A stretch of 64,000 bases of DNA from Vespula vulgaris (lineage: Eukaryota > Arthropoda > Insecta > Hymenoptera > Vespidae), in the NCBI RefSeq assembly GCF_905475345.1, contig NC_066605.1:3497501-3561500 (forward strand), in the 5' to 3' direction. A program made the position numbers and the translations under genes. Positions 24,901 to 38,454 of the stretch are shown one piece after another; position 1 is the stretch's first letter; each line of letters begins with the position of its first letter. Under the pieces are notes generated by a model. It saw nothing but the letters and a program-made list of their open reading frames with translations. It searched no databases and was not told the origin of the DNA.

Positions 24901-25019
24901 CAAATATCTATGATGAAAGGAGTTTGTTCGTCGCCGATAGAATGAAATTCGAATGAATTCACGGTCTTTAGTAGAAAAAAAAGAAGAAAGAGTATCTTCA
25001 ATGGCTGAACTAATACCAT
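21941..25019 (-). CDS. Divergent ionotropic receptor, intact
   Basis: Predicted IR-family chemosensory channel with every exon open. Exons (minus strand): 25019-24848, 24786-24299, 24218-23889, 23806-23641, 23558-23350, 23232-23143, 22494-22331, 22262-21941; joined length 1941 bp, 646 residues. The ATG at 25019 begins MVLVQPLKILF, matching the starts of sister copies; an upstream in-frame TTG was not used. Signal peptide about 1-22; S1 with GRADISLAGFSITNDR (arginine at about 296, the iGluR carboxylate-binding position); M1 in exon 4; pore loop EIWGIFCQQGLAG; M3 with SSYSAALISFLTS; S2 with RGTAYYDKF; M4 and a lysine-rich tail ending CARVKY in exon 8. Intron 6 is 648 bp. Carries the shared 16-bp upstream motif at 25195. 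Function is inferred from family; ligand unknown. Confidence 0.9.
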
Positions 25020-25194
25020 TTTTTTCAACTGTCGATTGAATAGTTTTAGTATTTTTGTTTAATCTGTACGAATCGACAAAAGTTAAAGGAAATGAAATAT
25101 TTTCTATCCGACAGCGGGAGAAGACTACACGAGACTAAATTTTTAAGCTATTGAAAAGATTATCACGTCGTTTATTGTGATTGTTACGTAGATC

Positions 25195-25210
25195 GGAAGT
25201 CACGCGATGT
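25195..25210 (-). promoter_or_regulatory. Conserved 16-bp upstream motif
   Basis: GGAAGTCACGCGATGT, 176-191 bp upstream of the ATG. It reads on the plus strand here while the gene is on the minus strand. The same 16 bases, in the same position and orientation relative to the gene, occur upstream of the copies at 30344, 36237, 41863, 50810 and 56684, with one change at 47381. Putative promoter or 5' UTR element; no factor assigned. Confidence 0.55.
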
Positions 25211-26460
25211 ACGTATGCATATTAGCGAGGATAAATTGATTTTATCTTTATTTATTATTTATATCGATATACATTTATTATCGATCGATTAGTAAACGTT
25301 CTTTCCAATTATCTCTTTTTTACTGCATTATCATCTTCGAGATATATATACACCCATCCACCAAACAAATATGTGCATTTTTGTATATATTTATATTTAC
25401 TTTTTTAATACATATTTATCTACACACATGGATATTACACATGGATATTACACATTTATATTACTTTATATGAAACAGTCACACGTTAAAGGAAATTGTT
25501 AAAATTTCAATTTTATTGAGATAGTTTAACAGATATTCTGATCTATAAAATTAAAATATGTATTTAATAAAATGAACGATCACGGCAAAGTGATTTTAAG
25601 GTACGTATATGCACCTCATCTAATAAGTATCTATCCCCTTAATCTAATAGAATCTATATTAAAATGATCGTAGAATCTCAGTTAGCTTTATTTATGCGTT
25701 AACATAAATCAATAGTTTATAAACTTTATGATGAGGATCTTTTTGATACAATGTGCATTTTACTAGAACTCCAACTATTCACATAGCACTTTTCGGGATG
25801 AAGTAAAATTTACAAATGTAAACTATTTTTTTCCTTTGGTCCACACTACCGTTATAGAAATTGTACAAACTTGTTGATTATACTGCACTGTTTCCCAAAC
25901 ATTTTCGAATCACGTTCCTCCTTAACACTTTAAAAACTGTGATATTTCCATTGAGAGTTTACTAAGAAGAAAAATATCTTGAATTATGTTACGTTTGCTG
26001 ATTTAAAAGCATGACCTACTCTCAAGTATATACATTCGTACTATAGATAAACAGTACGAACGATAGGACGTTTGTGTCTTTTAATTATTCATGCATCAGT
26101 TTCGCATTAGCCATCGAACGCATTGATTCTATATGATAAAATGTAAGAGGAGAGAAAATATGGAAAATTACGAACACTTCCATGACCTCTTTTTATCTTT
26201 ACGTGATCTAAACGACAAATTGGCGTTAAGAATATAATAAAAGTAATAAAGTAAAGTGCATTTCAAGTTTTAAAGCACTACTTTTGTGAATTTCAGACAA
26301 ACAAACGGATAAAGAACTTCACACAGCACAGTTATATGTACTAAGTGTAACGGTTAATATGGCAGAGTTGGGTTGCAAGGTATATTTAGCATTGAATCGT
26401 TCGATCCCGTTATTAAAAATTCATATGAATGGCTAAAACTTTTCTAAGTGATGATAGCAG

Positions 26461-26700
26461 CTTTAGAGATAACGGAGGACTAAAAGATAACTTATTTATT
26501 ATATTTTATCCGATATTTGACTTTCGATATGATTGACGACAAACAGGCACCTGCAGACTTGTATAAGCTTACATGTAAATTAAATGATTTTTACGTACTT
26601 ACACCGTTAGAAATTGCAACTACGGTGAATTTTGTTAGATCATTAGAATTTCTTTCTACGGAAATAAGCAAAAAGTGCATCCACACAAAATGAATCTATA
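26461..26700 (+). repeat. DLYKL coding-like spacer segment
   Basis: The frame opened by the methionine in TTCGATATGATT reads MIDDKQAPADLYKLTCKL and continues NDFYVLTPLEIATTV, but upstream in the same frame there is a stop. Related sequences occur at about 27232-27360, 37300-37520, 38573-38700, 48332-48517 (open for 61 codons) and, more decayed, 43318-43450 and 58140-58340. I do not recognise a protein. The repeated PLEI/ADLYKL core suggests a decayed exon amplified with the receptor unit. Confidence 0.5.
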
Positions 26701-27109
26701 TAAATGCATTACATAAATTAACTATCTATTACAATATTAGTGATTACCTAAAAACAGTATTATGAAATTGATTTGTGTGTAGGATTAGCAAATTAGCGAG
26801 ACCATAGATCGTTGTTTAAAAATAAAAAAAGGAGATTTCGATTATTCGGTGCACACTACGTCTACGGATACAATCCGACAATGATGTCGTGTAGTTATAA
26901 TTGGGCGTCGCACGATTAGCTAGAAGGATCAAATATCCAAATGACAAACAAAGTTAAAAAGGGATCTTAACATTGTGGTCAATAAGAACACATGGACTAC
27001 AAAAATAAGTTGTTAAATGTGAACTAGACAATTAAATGCCATGCCTAAAAATACAAAGATAGGCAATAATAACATTTAGTTCTGATGCAATCTGAAATGT
27101 ACATATAGA

Positions 27110-27390
27110 GACAGTAGCGATGCTGACATGCAATCGGTTTAAAATAAAGGATCGCACGGTATTTACTAAGTGAATTGATCTTCTTTGATAGAAGGAAACC
27201 TTCCAGTACTTTCAAAACGAATATTGACGTTCATAGCAGCTTTAGAGATAACGGAGGACTAAAGGATAACTTATTTACTATATTTTATCCGATATATGAC
27301 TTTCGATATGATTGACGACAAACAGGCATCTGCAGACTTGTATAAGCTTATATGTGAATTAACTTAATGCTATGAACGAATCAATTATCG
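27110..27390. repeat. 3' flank shared with the 38.5 kb copy
   Basis: Nearly identical to 38455-38731, up to and including the stop codons of the two receptors (27391 and 38732). The match continues into both exon 8 sequences, pointing to recent duplication or gene conversion of the 3' ends. Confidence 0.85.
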
Positions 27391-30344
27391 TTAATAGTTT
27401 AAGCGAGCACATTTATTTTTTCCGTGACTTTTTGCAATATTTCTAATAATTTTTTTTTTCTTTACATGAAATACTGATGATTTAATCGACGGGATACGAT
27501 GTACCATGGACTTATTCTTTTTTTTACGAATGAAAATACATTTTTCTATGATCAGAATACAAGTACTCAAAAGGAAACCAATTAAAAAGAAAGAAATAAG
27601 AGGTATAACGTTGATTAGGCGAACAGGTTGGTGCTCGACAATATCAGTGGAGTCGATTTTAAATGATCTATATTTTAAACGATTTATCATACCATTGTCG
27701 ATAAATTTTTGCAACCTGAAACGAGCTAATTCTATAACATACGTCGAATGAATATTTATATTATTAGATTCTTGTATTCTTACTGAAAATTGATGAGGTC
27801 GGTGAACGGACTATCTTTAGATAAAATCATAGTAAACTGATTTATATGTTTTGTTTTAATTATAACCATTTTGCATGGCAGTACCAGATTTTCAAAATGA
27901 TGCAACTGATCGCTCATATATAGTGCAAGTTTCCCATTTTTACAAACCTATTTTAATAATAGATATTATTACTTGAATTCTATAGTATGCAACGAAACTA
28001 AATGGTAAATTATTCTTCTATTTAAAGAAGAAAAAACTAGCTTCTACCAACATTAGTCCGGAAATGTATAGGTCGGATTATGGATTACTGTATTCACAAA
28101 CATACGTAGGATTATTTTGACGTTTGTTCGGAAATCAATAAGTCTATAAAGTTATGTACATATTCAAGACAAAAATGGATGTTTTTAACATTTCATATAA
28201 GAAAATTTCATCAAAATTCAAGTGCATCAAAATTCAAGAAAACGAACATTGGAGTAATATAAAGTCTTATAAAACTTGAATATTTCCGCACTCGTCTTGA
28301 TTGAGTCTGCTTTTTCTTCTCCATACGAAAATAATTCATACATAGAATTTTGCCACATGGTTACTTTACACACAGTCTAAATAAATTTTATTTAATATTT
28401 GTTTTAAATAGTTCATCTTACTTTTTTAAATCCTTCAAATTCTGTAATGGGTAATTCTCCTTTTTCTCTTAATGTCAATTTCATAATCTTCTTTGTAAGC
28501 GGATCTTTCGAATCCTGTAAGTAAATTAATAATATTTCTTTTTTATACTTATTCTTCCAACATAAATATTTGAATGTAGAGTAGCGCAAGTTACAGATAT
28601 ACATATAAAATGACATATTTATCATATTTACTGCAAATTTATCATAGTAAGCCGTATAACGAGCGACGACAAGTTGATAAGTACCGTCTGCAGCGAAGCC
28701 CTTTAATGAATCAAATGGTAAAATATGATCTACAGACGTTAAAATACTTATCAAAGAAGCTGAATAGCCGGCCCAAAAGATGATAATGAAGAGAAATATT
28801 GAAAAGTATATTATTCTTAAGGAAGATTTATCAGGGAAATCTATAGCAAAGGATTAGTTTGAGTAAATATATCTATTAGAAGAATAAAATAAAATCCAAA
28901 TCAAAAAATACTGTATCAAACCAGGAAGTCCCTGTTGGCAAAATATACCCCAAATTTCCAATAAATTATCGATCAATAAATATCCTATTTTGCGATCGTT
29001 TTCACTTTTTCTTTTGAGTAAGACCAAAAAGATCGATGAAACAATTAATACTCCAAACACAGCAAGCCAAACAGAACGCGTAAATGTCTATAAAAGTAAT
29101 CATTTTTTAATTTATGAAAGGTAATGCATGAATAAGTAAAAAATATAAAACTCGATTGTTAGTAACCGTACTGAAAAGTAAGAACACCATTGAATCGCTA
29201 AATTTTTTGGTTTTCGAATAACAAGAATATTTTTGTAGTTGAAAAGAGAATGTGTGAAGTCCACTGCATTAAATCTGTCATTATTAATAATAAAATCCGA
29301 AATAGAAATGTCAGCACGTCCAGTATATAATTCCGCAATTCCTCCAGACCAAGTCTTATTTTCTGAATTCCATCTCCCAAAATCTTCTACTTCTGAGACT
29401 ATGTTGAAACTAAAATTCAGGGTATGACAAAGTTCTTTTAATATTTTACCGAATATACCGTCTAATTCGCCATCCTTGTTTATAGTTGATAATAGTGAGG
29501 TCTAAAAAAGAAAAAGAAGGAAGAAACTAATAAAAATGAAATTTTTAGGTAGTAAATAGAAAACCGAAGTTATTTTACCTTAACTATAACAGCTTTCATG
29601 ATTAAACCCTTTAAATTAAATCTTCTTGAGTAAAGAAAATCTGGAACTATTTTAATGATTCCTCTCTGTAAGCTCCAAGTAGCTACATCATTGATCTCCA
29701 TTTGATTCGTATCGATCGAGTACCATTCTCGTAAAATATTTTCCGTACCACAACGGACCATCATTTCGGAGTTGAATTTTAAATGAAATATATTACTTGG
29801 TGGATTATGACAATAATCGGTACTATTTTCCTTGTTAATAAATATCACTAGCCACACAGCTTTAGACATGTCAAAGGTACTTGTTGCTAAAGAGAACTCA
29901 TTAATCGCGTTGGGATTAGAGATCAGCGCTATGTAATATGGTCGTATAGTTTGTTTTAAGTAATACGACGTTTCGTGCATTTGCGAAAAATATAAATTCG
30001 TACTCAGAATCCCTTCACGAGAAAGAGCTCGTCTCGATTTGAACACCATCGTTGTCATTTTCATTTCTGAGAAAAATCAGAAATTGCGTTTGACATTTCA
30101 TTTCCTCATTTCTGAGAAAAATGAAAATGTATATAATAGAAATGAAGAAAAAAAGACGGAAAGTATCTTTACCTTCTATCATTTCAGCATATAAGAATAT
30201 TACAGATTTCGGTCCGTATAATTTGCAAATATCTGTGATAAAAGGAATTTGTTCGTCGCCGATAGAAGGAAATTTGGATGAATTCGCAGTCTTGGGTAGA
30301 AAAAAAAGAAGAGGAAGTATGTTTAATGTCACAACAGACACCAT
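27391..30344 (-). CDS. Divergent ionotropic receptor, intact
   Basis: Predicted IR channel. Exons (minus): 30344-30173, 30066-29579, 29501-29172, 29087-28922, 28840-28632, 28514-28422, 27947-27784, 27715-27391; joined 1947 bp, 648 residues, open throughout. Starts MVSVVTLNILPLLFFLPK, a signal peptide. S1 in exon 3 keeps the arginine at about 296 (INNDR before FNAVDF). Pore loop EIWGIFCQQGLPG; M3 reads GYSASLISILTS, differing from sister copies at two positions. Exon 6 is 93 bp, one codon longer than usual (LREKGELP). In S2 the usual RGTAYYDKF is RYTAYYDKF, replacing the glycine. Tail ends CARLNY, as in the copy at 38732. Odd: a 45-bp tandem duplication gives two acceptors before exon 2; only the downstream one keeps the frame open, because the upstream one leads to TGA after EMRK. 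Confidence 0.9.
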
Positions 30345-30523
30345 TTTCTTTCGTTTGTCGATTGAACAGTTTTAGTGATTCTTTCGACCTGAACGAATCA
30401 ACAACCGTTAAAGAACAATGAAAAATTTTCTATCCGACAGCGGGAGAAGACCGCACGAGACTAAATTATTAAATTATTGAAAGGATTATTATCACGTCGT
30501 TTATTATGATCGTTGTGTAGATC

Positions 30524-30539
30524 GGAAGTCACGCGATGT
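30524..30539 (-). promoter_or_regulatory. Conserved 16-bp upstream motif
   Basis: GGAAGTCACGCGATGT, about 180-195 bp upstream of the ATG at 30344. It lies inside a longer conserved proximal block that includes TATCCGACAGCGGGAGAAGA nearer the gene. Confidence 0.55.
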
Positions 30540-30728
30540 TTATATGCATATTAGCACGGAGAAAATAATTTTATATTTACTGGTATACATTTATTATCGA
30601 TCGATTAGTAAACATTCTTTCATTTGCCTCTTTCATTGCTTCATTGTCATCTTTAATGTACGGGTGAACCCATTCACATATATGCATTGAGACCTACATG
30701 CTTATTTAAATTCATATCTATTTGTTTA

Positions 30729-30732
<4 letters not shown>

Positions 30733-30789
<57 letters not shown>

Positions 30790-30796
30790 TATATAC

Positions 30797-30828
<32 letters not shown>
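30733..30828. repeat. (TA)n microsatellite
   Basis: Long TA run with CATA interruptions, followed by GTATGTAT. It lies upstream of the minus-strand receptor; related spacers hold TA or CA tracts at a comparable place (about 36640, 42273). Confidence 0.95.
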
Positions 30829-30842
<14 letters not shown>

Positions 30843-31239
30843 ATATTTATATGTATACATATTACACATCTATATTATTTGACTTGGAACTGTCACATAT
30901 GTTAAATATTTATTGCAATTACACCGACATTAATAAGTCTATATAAGTTAAGCATTTATTGATATTATAGCGATTACATAAAAACAGCATTGTGATACCA
31001 ATGTTTAAATCAGATTAGCAAGTTAAAGAGCACGTACATAGTTGTTAAGAACAAATGATGTAGATTTCAATTAGACGGTACATATTACGTCTATGGATCT
31101 ACCTGAAAATGCCGTCGCGCAGTTAAAATCGGATGTGGCATGATTAGTTAACCGGATCGAATGATCAAATAACGAAAAAGGTCAAGAAAATCACGCATGT
31201 ATAACATTGAGCTGTCTAAGAACGTATAACATTCAAAAA

Positions 31240-31555
31240 TGAATTGTCAAACGAGAATTATGTCGATAAATGTATTGTTAAAAATACACGAACAGCTAAT
31301 GATACCATTTGTTTCAGATACGTTCTGAAATGTGTATGTGGGACAGTAATGATACTGTCATTGTATCAGTTTGGAACAAAAGAACTTTCTGTATTTCCTG
31401 AATGGATTAGTCTTTTTCGATTGAAGGTTACTTATCTGTACTTTCACAAATTAGTTGAAATATATCAAAATAAATGCGCTATCGTTAAACAGTTGTTTCT
31501 AAATTTATATAAGGTTCCAAAGTTAATTGTTTTTACCAATTTCAATGACTCTTAG
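31240..31555 (+). repeat. FPEWI coding-like spacer segment
   Basis: A 103-codon open frame includes VFPEWISLFRLKVTYLYFHK and continues to a stop at 31553. Related plus-strand sequences occur near 27060, 37810-38075, 43665-43880 and 48531-48700, and one on the minus strand at about 37040-36917. The strongest conserved core, after the acceptor-like TTTGTTTCAG, is VFPEWI. Several copies have stops or a changed frame. Not recognised; perhaps an old exon of a neighbouring gene amplified with the unit. From 31556 to 33104 I see only AT-rich DNA. Confidence 0.4.
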
Positions 31556-33104
31556 TATCAAGGTCATCGTAGGTTACCTCATTTGTCTTATCATGACTAA
31601 CAAGACAGACTTTCATTATCAACTTGTTAGTCCAGTATCAATCTGAATTAAGGCAGACAAAATTACATTTTACGCAACAGTTGATGTACTTTTCTCATTC
31701 AATTAAGTATCACGAAATATTGGAATCTTTGCTGATATTTTTGAAGGAGATTATAAACGAATCACGAATTAGCAGTCTTATAATTTTCGTTTCCATGTAA
31801 GACAAGTAATATAGGATTATTCCACGATAATCGAATCTTATTTCCTAGTAGCAATCATGAAAGGCATATGTCATAATTTCTCTTTAAATTCATTAACTAG
31901 CTAAAGTATATTTCGTAGAAATATAATTCTTTTTTGCGTTAATCGAATGATTTCCTATGTGATATTGCTCCGATATTTAATACTTCATAATATATCTATA
32001 TTGGTTTTTTGTGCATTTTTTTTACTTCTTTTGTTCATACTTCAGTCTTCTTTATATTGAAATAATAGATAAATTGATAAATTGTTATATTGTAAAAATC
32101 GTAGATACTGGTTGTCATTAAATGTCGTAACCACTCTCTAATATATCATTTGGAATGTTAATGTTAAATCAATCGCATTCGAACGCGTAACTTTTTTGAA
32201 AATTTTCAAAATTAATCAAACAAATGTTACAGCAGAAGAAAAGAATAATATAGAATATTATGCTTCGTCCTGTCCTGAGAATGTGAAATTGCTGCAGAAG
32301 TATACGAACAAAGTATAAGTAGCAAAAACTCCACTTAAATGACTATATGTTATTATACAGATGCAGCAATTGTATTAAAAAGTAACTGAACATACATACT
32401 AAAGTAACAACTAAATGAAACTTTAGATTGAAGCATTTTTATCGCCGCATTTTTGAAAGAGTTACTGAATTCCGAGTAAAATTCTTATGAATATTTATAT
32501 AAACATTATATTCTAGTTATTCTTCAAGCTTGATCGTGAATATATCGTAATAGAATTTTATAGTAATTAAGAATATGTTTATATATTATTAATATATATT
32601 GTCATGTACTTTTTGTATATAGTATATTTAAAATATATACTAATATATTACATATATAAAACTAAATCTGTATATGCGTGTATGCTTTATATAAGGGCTT
32701 CATTCATTGCGATTATCGTCTTGAGAAATTTGTGAAACGTAAAAATCTGAAATAAAAATTTAGTGAAAACGTAATTCAATTAGATACATCACTTAAATAT
32801 GATTTATAGTATTAGATGAAATTCATATATAATTATGATTTATCATAATAGATGAAAAACGAAATGTGATTTCCGATTATGAAATACCTAGCCATATCAT
32901 AATCTGCGCAAGTACGAAAAGTCAAAGTTCGAAACAATTGAAATATGTGCAAGTACAATCAATAAATATGAAATATGTGTTGTATACGTCTACACGTATA
33001 ATATAATAAAAAAGTTCTGTTTTAATTTTAAATTGTATTACGTTAGGTCAAAGGTTAAATGCATAAACGTGTTCCTATTAGTGTATAAACTTATAACTAG
33101 GATA

Positions 33105-36100
33105 TTAAAATTCCTTAGAGTGAATTTTATAGCTATTTATAGATATGAACCTTACATGTGCACATTTTCTATCTGCGTAATCTTTTGCAAAATTTCTAAT
33201 ATTTTTCTTTTTCTTTACATAAAATACTAAAGATTTAATAGGTGGGACACGATTTTTACGGGAAATATTTTTTCCTTTACGAACGAAAATACACTTTTCT
33301 ATAATCAGAATACAAGTACTTAAAACAATTTCTATTGAGAAGCAGAGAATAAGAGATATAACGCTGATTAGAAGAACTAGTTGATGTTCAATCATATGAT
33401 TGAAATTCTTTTTAGATGACCTATATTTTAAACCATTTATCATACCATAGTCGACGAATTTCTACAACCTAGAACAAGCTAGTGCTATAACATACATTAA
33501 TTGAAAATTTATATTAATTGATACTTGTATCTTACTGAAATTGATGAGGTCGGTGAATGGATTGTATTTAGACACAACTATAGCAAAACTATTTCCATAT
33601 TCTGTTTCAATACAAACCACATTGCATGGAATATTCAGATTTCCTATATTGCTTAGTTCGTTACTCGTGTATATTGTTGGTTTCTGATTTTTACAAATTT
33701 GTAATTTAATAACAAATTTTAATAATAAAATTGTACACAGGGTTCAAGAAAATAACATGGTAGAAATTCTAATATAAATTCTTTATATATAAAGAAGAAC
33801 AAAATAGGATCTATCAAAATGAGTTCGAAAATGTTTAATTCTTGATCTATTAGACTTTAAAAAAGGATAATTAGTGATTTCCAATCATTATGGTTTTATT
33901 CCTTGGAATCAAATCTGACTAATATTATTTACACTCTGATTAAATATGTAACCAAATTTGTTGAATTTTTTGTTTTACTAAATATCTCTATCAACCGCAA
34001 ATTGATTATCGTATCCACAATAATTTCTAAGTGTATTTTGAAGCATATTCGAAATTCAATAGAACCATAAAATAAAGTCGATTGCAGGAAGAGATGGACA
34101 TTTTGAAAATTTCATCTAAGAAAGTGTCGAAAGTGTATCATAATTCCAATAAATCATCATTCGAATCCTATACAATTCAATTTCAAAATATTCTATCTGA
34201 AAACTTAAGTATTTCGGTACTAATGTTCATGGAATCTGGTTTTCTTTCTTCATATATGAGGAATTCATTCCACAAATTTTGTCATTTAATTACTTTACAG
34301 ACAGTTTGAATGAATGTTATTTAATTTTTGTTTTATAATACTTTACCGTATTTTTTTAAATCCTTCAGGTTGGGTAATGAGTAATTCTTCATCTTTTAAC
34401 ATCAACTTCTCTGAAACGGGATCTTTCGAATTCTACAAGTAAATAAATTTCTTCGTTTATATATAATTACTTTTTTATACATTTGCATGTATATATATAA
34501 TACCGCTAGTTACTTCTGTATATATAGAATGACGTATGTACCACATTTCTTGCAAACTTATCAAAATAAGCTGTATCACGAGAGGAGGCAAGTTGATAAG
34601 TATCAACGAAGCTGTCTAATGAATGAAATGATACGAATGGTTTTCGGATGTTAAAAAACTTATCAAAGCAGCTAAATAGACGGCCCAAGAGATAAAAATC
34701 AAAAGAAATATAGAAAAGTACGGTATTCGTAACGAAGATTTATGAGAGATATCTGCAACAAAGAAATACTTCGAGTAAACCTATTAGAAAACCTATGAGA
34801 AAAACTAACTAAAATCCAAATTAAGAAACATTGTAACGAATCAACAAGTCCCTGTTGACAAAATATACCCCAAATCTCCAATAAATTATCGATCAGTAAG
34901 TATCCTACTTTGCAATCGGTTTCATTTTATTTTGATTAAGATCAAGAAGACGGATGAAAAATTAATATTCCAAACACAATAAAGCAGACAGAACACGTAA
35001 ATGTCTATAAAAATAATAACTGAATAATTTATACGTTTAAGGCATGAAGAAAAGAACAATGCAAAATTCGATTGCAAGTTATCGTACTGAAAAGTGAGAC
35101 GACCGATTGAATCACTATATTTTCAAGTTCTCGAATAACGAGAATATTTTTGTGGAGTTCAAAACAGGAAGCGTGAGGTCAACGTCATTCAGTGTGTTTT
35201 TGGTTATAATAAAATCTGAAATAAAAATGTCAGCACATCTACTATATAATTTTGCAATTCCTCCGGACCAAGTATTTCCTTCTAGATTCCATTTCCCATA
35301 TTTTTCTACTTCTGAGAGAACATTGAAACTAAAATTTAGAGTCTCACAAAGTTCTCTTTATATTCTACCGAATATACTGTCTATTTCGCCAATCTTATTT
35401 TTAATTGTAGATTGTGAATCCTAAAAATTGTGAAAAAAAAGAAAAGAAAGAAAGAAATAGAGACACATTTCGTGCAGTAAAAAAAAAGACGTAAATATTT
35501 TATCTTAACTAAAACAGCTCTCATGATTAAACACCGAAATTATATCTTTTTTCGTAAAGAAAATCTTGAACAATTTTAGTGATTCCACTCTCTAAGCTCC
35601 TAGTTGCTACATCATTGATCTCGACGTGATTCGTATCTACTGAATACCATTCTTGTAAAATATTTTCCGTACCACAATGGACCATCATTTCAGTGTTGAA
35701 TTTCAAATGAAATATATTACCTAGTGGATTGTGATAATAATATTTTTTGTGATAATACTATTTTCTTCATAAATGAATATAACTAGCCATAATACTGAAA
35801 ACATATCGAAGGTACTTATTGCCACAGAGAACTTATTAATCGCGTTAAAATTAGAGATCAGCACTATGTAATACGGTCGTATAGTTTGTTTTAAATAGTA
35901 AGATGATTCTTGCAGTTGTGTAAAGTACAAATTCGTGCTCGCAACTCCTTCACGAGAAAGTGTCCGTCTCTACTTAAACATCGTTGTTGTCATTTATATT
36001 TCTTGTCGGAAAATGTAAATAAATGTAACATGAATGAAGAAAAAAAAATGAAAAATATTTTCATTTTTTATCAATTTAGCATATAAAAATATTACAGATT

Positions 36101-36237
36101 TCAGTCCATAGAATTTGCAAATATCTAGGATAAGATCTAGGATCAACATCGATAGTGTGAAATTCGGATAAGCTTGCGGTCTTTATAAGAAAGAGAAAAA
36201 GAATAGACAGTACTTTCAATGGTATAATCAACGTCAT
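33105..36237 (-). pseudogene. Ionotropic receptor pseudogene, all exons traceable
   Basis: All eight exons can be followed in order on the minus strand, but there are many lesions. Exon 1 (from ATG 36237) has lost its GT donor. The exon 2 donor reads AAG|AT instead of AAG|GT. Exon 2 also has an insertion at the DYCH motif. Exon 5 (about 34740-34550) has indels that shift the frame after M3. Exon 6 lacks several codons. Exon 7 has lost its acceptor AG (now AA) and one T before its donor. Exon 8 begins with TAG in place of the conserved glutamine codon, yet is open for about 112 codons after that, through M4 and the basic tail. The 16-bp upstream motif is perfect at 36416. Loss of function looks fairly recent compared with the other pseudogenes. 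Confidence 0.9.
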
Positions 36238-36415
36238 TTTTTGCATCTATGGATTAATTAATTATTGTGCTATTTTTCAATCTGTACGAATCGACAACTG
36301 TTAAAGAACTTGAAAAATTTTTTATACGACAATTGAAGCAGATCACTCAAGACTAGATTTTTAACCTATTGAATGGTTTATTATCACGTTGACTATTACT
36401 ATTGTTGCATCGATT

Positions 36416-36431
36416 GGAAGTCACGCGATGT
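36416..36431 (-). promoter_or_regulatory. Conserved 16-bp upstream motif of a pseudogene
   Basis: GGAAGTCACGCGATGT, about 179-194 bp upstream of the dead ATG at 36237. It is perfectly preserved although the gene behind it is broken. Confidence 0.5.
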
Positions 36432-36633
36432 TCGTGTGCATAGAAAGTGCGGAGAAAACAATTTTATCTCTACTGGAATAGATTTATTACGAATAGATTA
36501 ATAAACATTTTTTCCCTTTGCTTCTTTTATTACTTTTATGTCGTCTTTAATGAGTTAATACTCTTATACAAAATATGCATTGATACGAACATATTTATAT
36601 ATATTTATAACCGTTTTTTATAAAATACACGCA

Positions 36634-36681
<48 letters not shown>

Positions 36682-38454
36682 TAATTGAAATTGTATTACG
36701 TTCATTGAGCGCAGAACCTGTGCTCAAGAAAATACGTCCGTACTATAGGTAAATAGTACGAACGATGAGATCTTCTTTTTATTATTTTGTTTCTTTTTAT
36801 TATTTGTGCAGTTTCGCATTATCTATCGAATACATTGATCTTATATGATAAAATGTAAGAGAAGAGAAAATATGTAAAATAATGAACACTTCCATTTTTC
36901 ATCTTTAAGTACTGATAAGTTTTCTGCAATCGAAGAATATTAATCCACTCAGGGAATACCACGAGATCCTTTCTTCCATACCGATCGAATGCCAACATCG
37001 CTATTGTTTTCATGCATTTCTTTTCATTTTTATGTGACCTAAATAACAAATTGCCAACGATGAAACTAATAAAGTAAAGTAAATTACAAATTTTAAAGCA
37101 CATTACATGGATACCTATATTTCTTAAATATCAGACAAAAAAAAGAACGAAGAAATACAAATAGCATTCTTTTAGATACTAAGTTTAAAGAAAATTATAG
37201 CAGATATAGGGTTGCAAGGTATATTTAGCTTTGAATCATTCGATCCCGTTATTACAAATTTGAGAGAGATGGCTATAACCATTCGAAGTAGTGATAACAA
37301 ATTTTGAGATAACAATGAAATAAAAGATGACTTATTTACTATATTTCATCAGGTTTATGGCTTTCCATATGACTGACGACAAACTGGTTTCAGCCGATCT
37401 ATATAAGCTTATATCTAAATTGAATGATTCTTACATGCTTACACCGTTAGAAATTACAACTACGGTGAATTCCGTTAGAATTTACCATTAGAATTTCCAT
37501 CTACACAAACAAGAGGAAAGGGAATCCATACAGATACACTGCATAAGTTAAGTATTTATTATAATTTTAATGATTATGAAACTAATTTGTGTGTAAGATT
37601 AGCAAGTTGATGATCCTATAGACAGTTGTTAAAAATAAAAGACGATTCGATTAGACGGTGCACACTATGTCTATAACCTTATCCAACAAAGAATCCGCCA
37701 GTTACTTTTTAGCACTTAAGAATAGTTAACCGAATTAAATTATCAAATGTCAAGCAAACTGATATTGAAGTCAATAAAAATTCATGAATTATAAAAATGA
37801 ATTCTCAATTGAGAATAACGTTGTCGAATATGTCGTCTAAAAATTCACAGACAGCCACTGATATCATTTGTTTCATATACGGCCTGAAATGCGTGCATGG
37901 GAACAATAATGATGCTGATATGCGATCGGTATGGAATAAAGAGTCTCGCGATATTTCCTAAGTGGATTGATATTCTTCGGTTGCAAGAAACTTACCACTA
38001 CACAAATTTATTAAAATATATCGTACAGATAAATGCGTTGTCATTTATCAGTTATTCTTAAATTTATATAAGATTTTAAAGTTAATAGATCCAACCAATT
38101 TCATTGGTTGTATGTAAATATGGATAACATTAAAAACATTGTAAGCTTTCACAATTATCTCATCATGGCAAGTAATGCTCTGAGTCGGTCCTGCACTAAT
38201 TTGAATTTAGTTCGCATCTAAGAAACAGAAGATTACATGCTAAGCAATATGTACTCTTCTGATTCTATTTAGTATTATTTAATATTAGAATCTTTACTAA
38301 AATAGAAAGCGATTGTAAGAGAATCAAAAATTTCCAGACTCAGAATTTTTATTACTATATATGGGATTATTCCACGATGACTGAATAACCTCACATTACT
38401 TTTAACCATTAGGAAAAATGTATTTTATAGTCTTTCTTGTAGATATATTTATAG
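36432..38454. other. Intergenic spacer of the IR repeat unit
   Basis: Contains an AT microsatellite (36640-36677), the conserved upstream segment on the minus strand (36822-37103, a 94-codon frame including VVFPEWINILRLQKTYQYL), a DLYKL segment (about 37300-37520) and a decayed FPEWI segment on the plus strand (about 37810-38075). The minus and plus FPEWI cores form an inverted pair in one spacer. No complete gene seen. Confidence 0.5.

Larger units (their letters stand above)
25211..27390. other. Intergenic spacer of the IR repeat unit
   Basis: No complete gene. In order it carries a diverged block conserved in other spacers (26098-26240, resembling the minus-strand ORF at 36819-37103), a coding-like segment DLYKL (26461-26700, plus), a degenerate copy of a segment related to 31240-31555 (about 27050-27210), and from 27232 a second partial DLYKL copy that abuts the 3' end of the next receptor. 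Confidence 0.6.

Noticed and set aside
30687..30946. Tyrosine-isoleucine ORFs of 72 and 74 codons
   Set aside because: Pure translation of the TA microsatellite.
31244..31555. Gene call for the 103-codon FPEWI frame
   Set aside because: It lacks a convincing start in that frame (opens with TTG), and related copies have stops or shifted frames; kept as a repeat segment.
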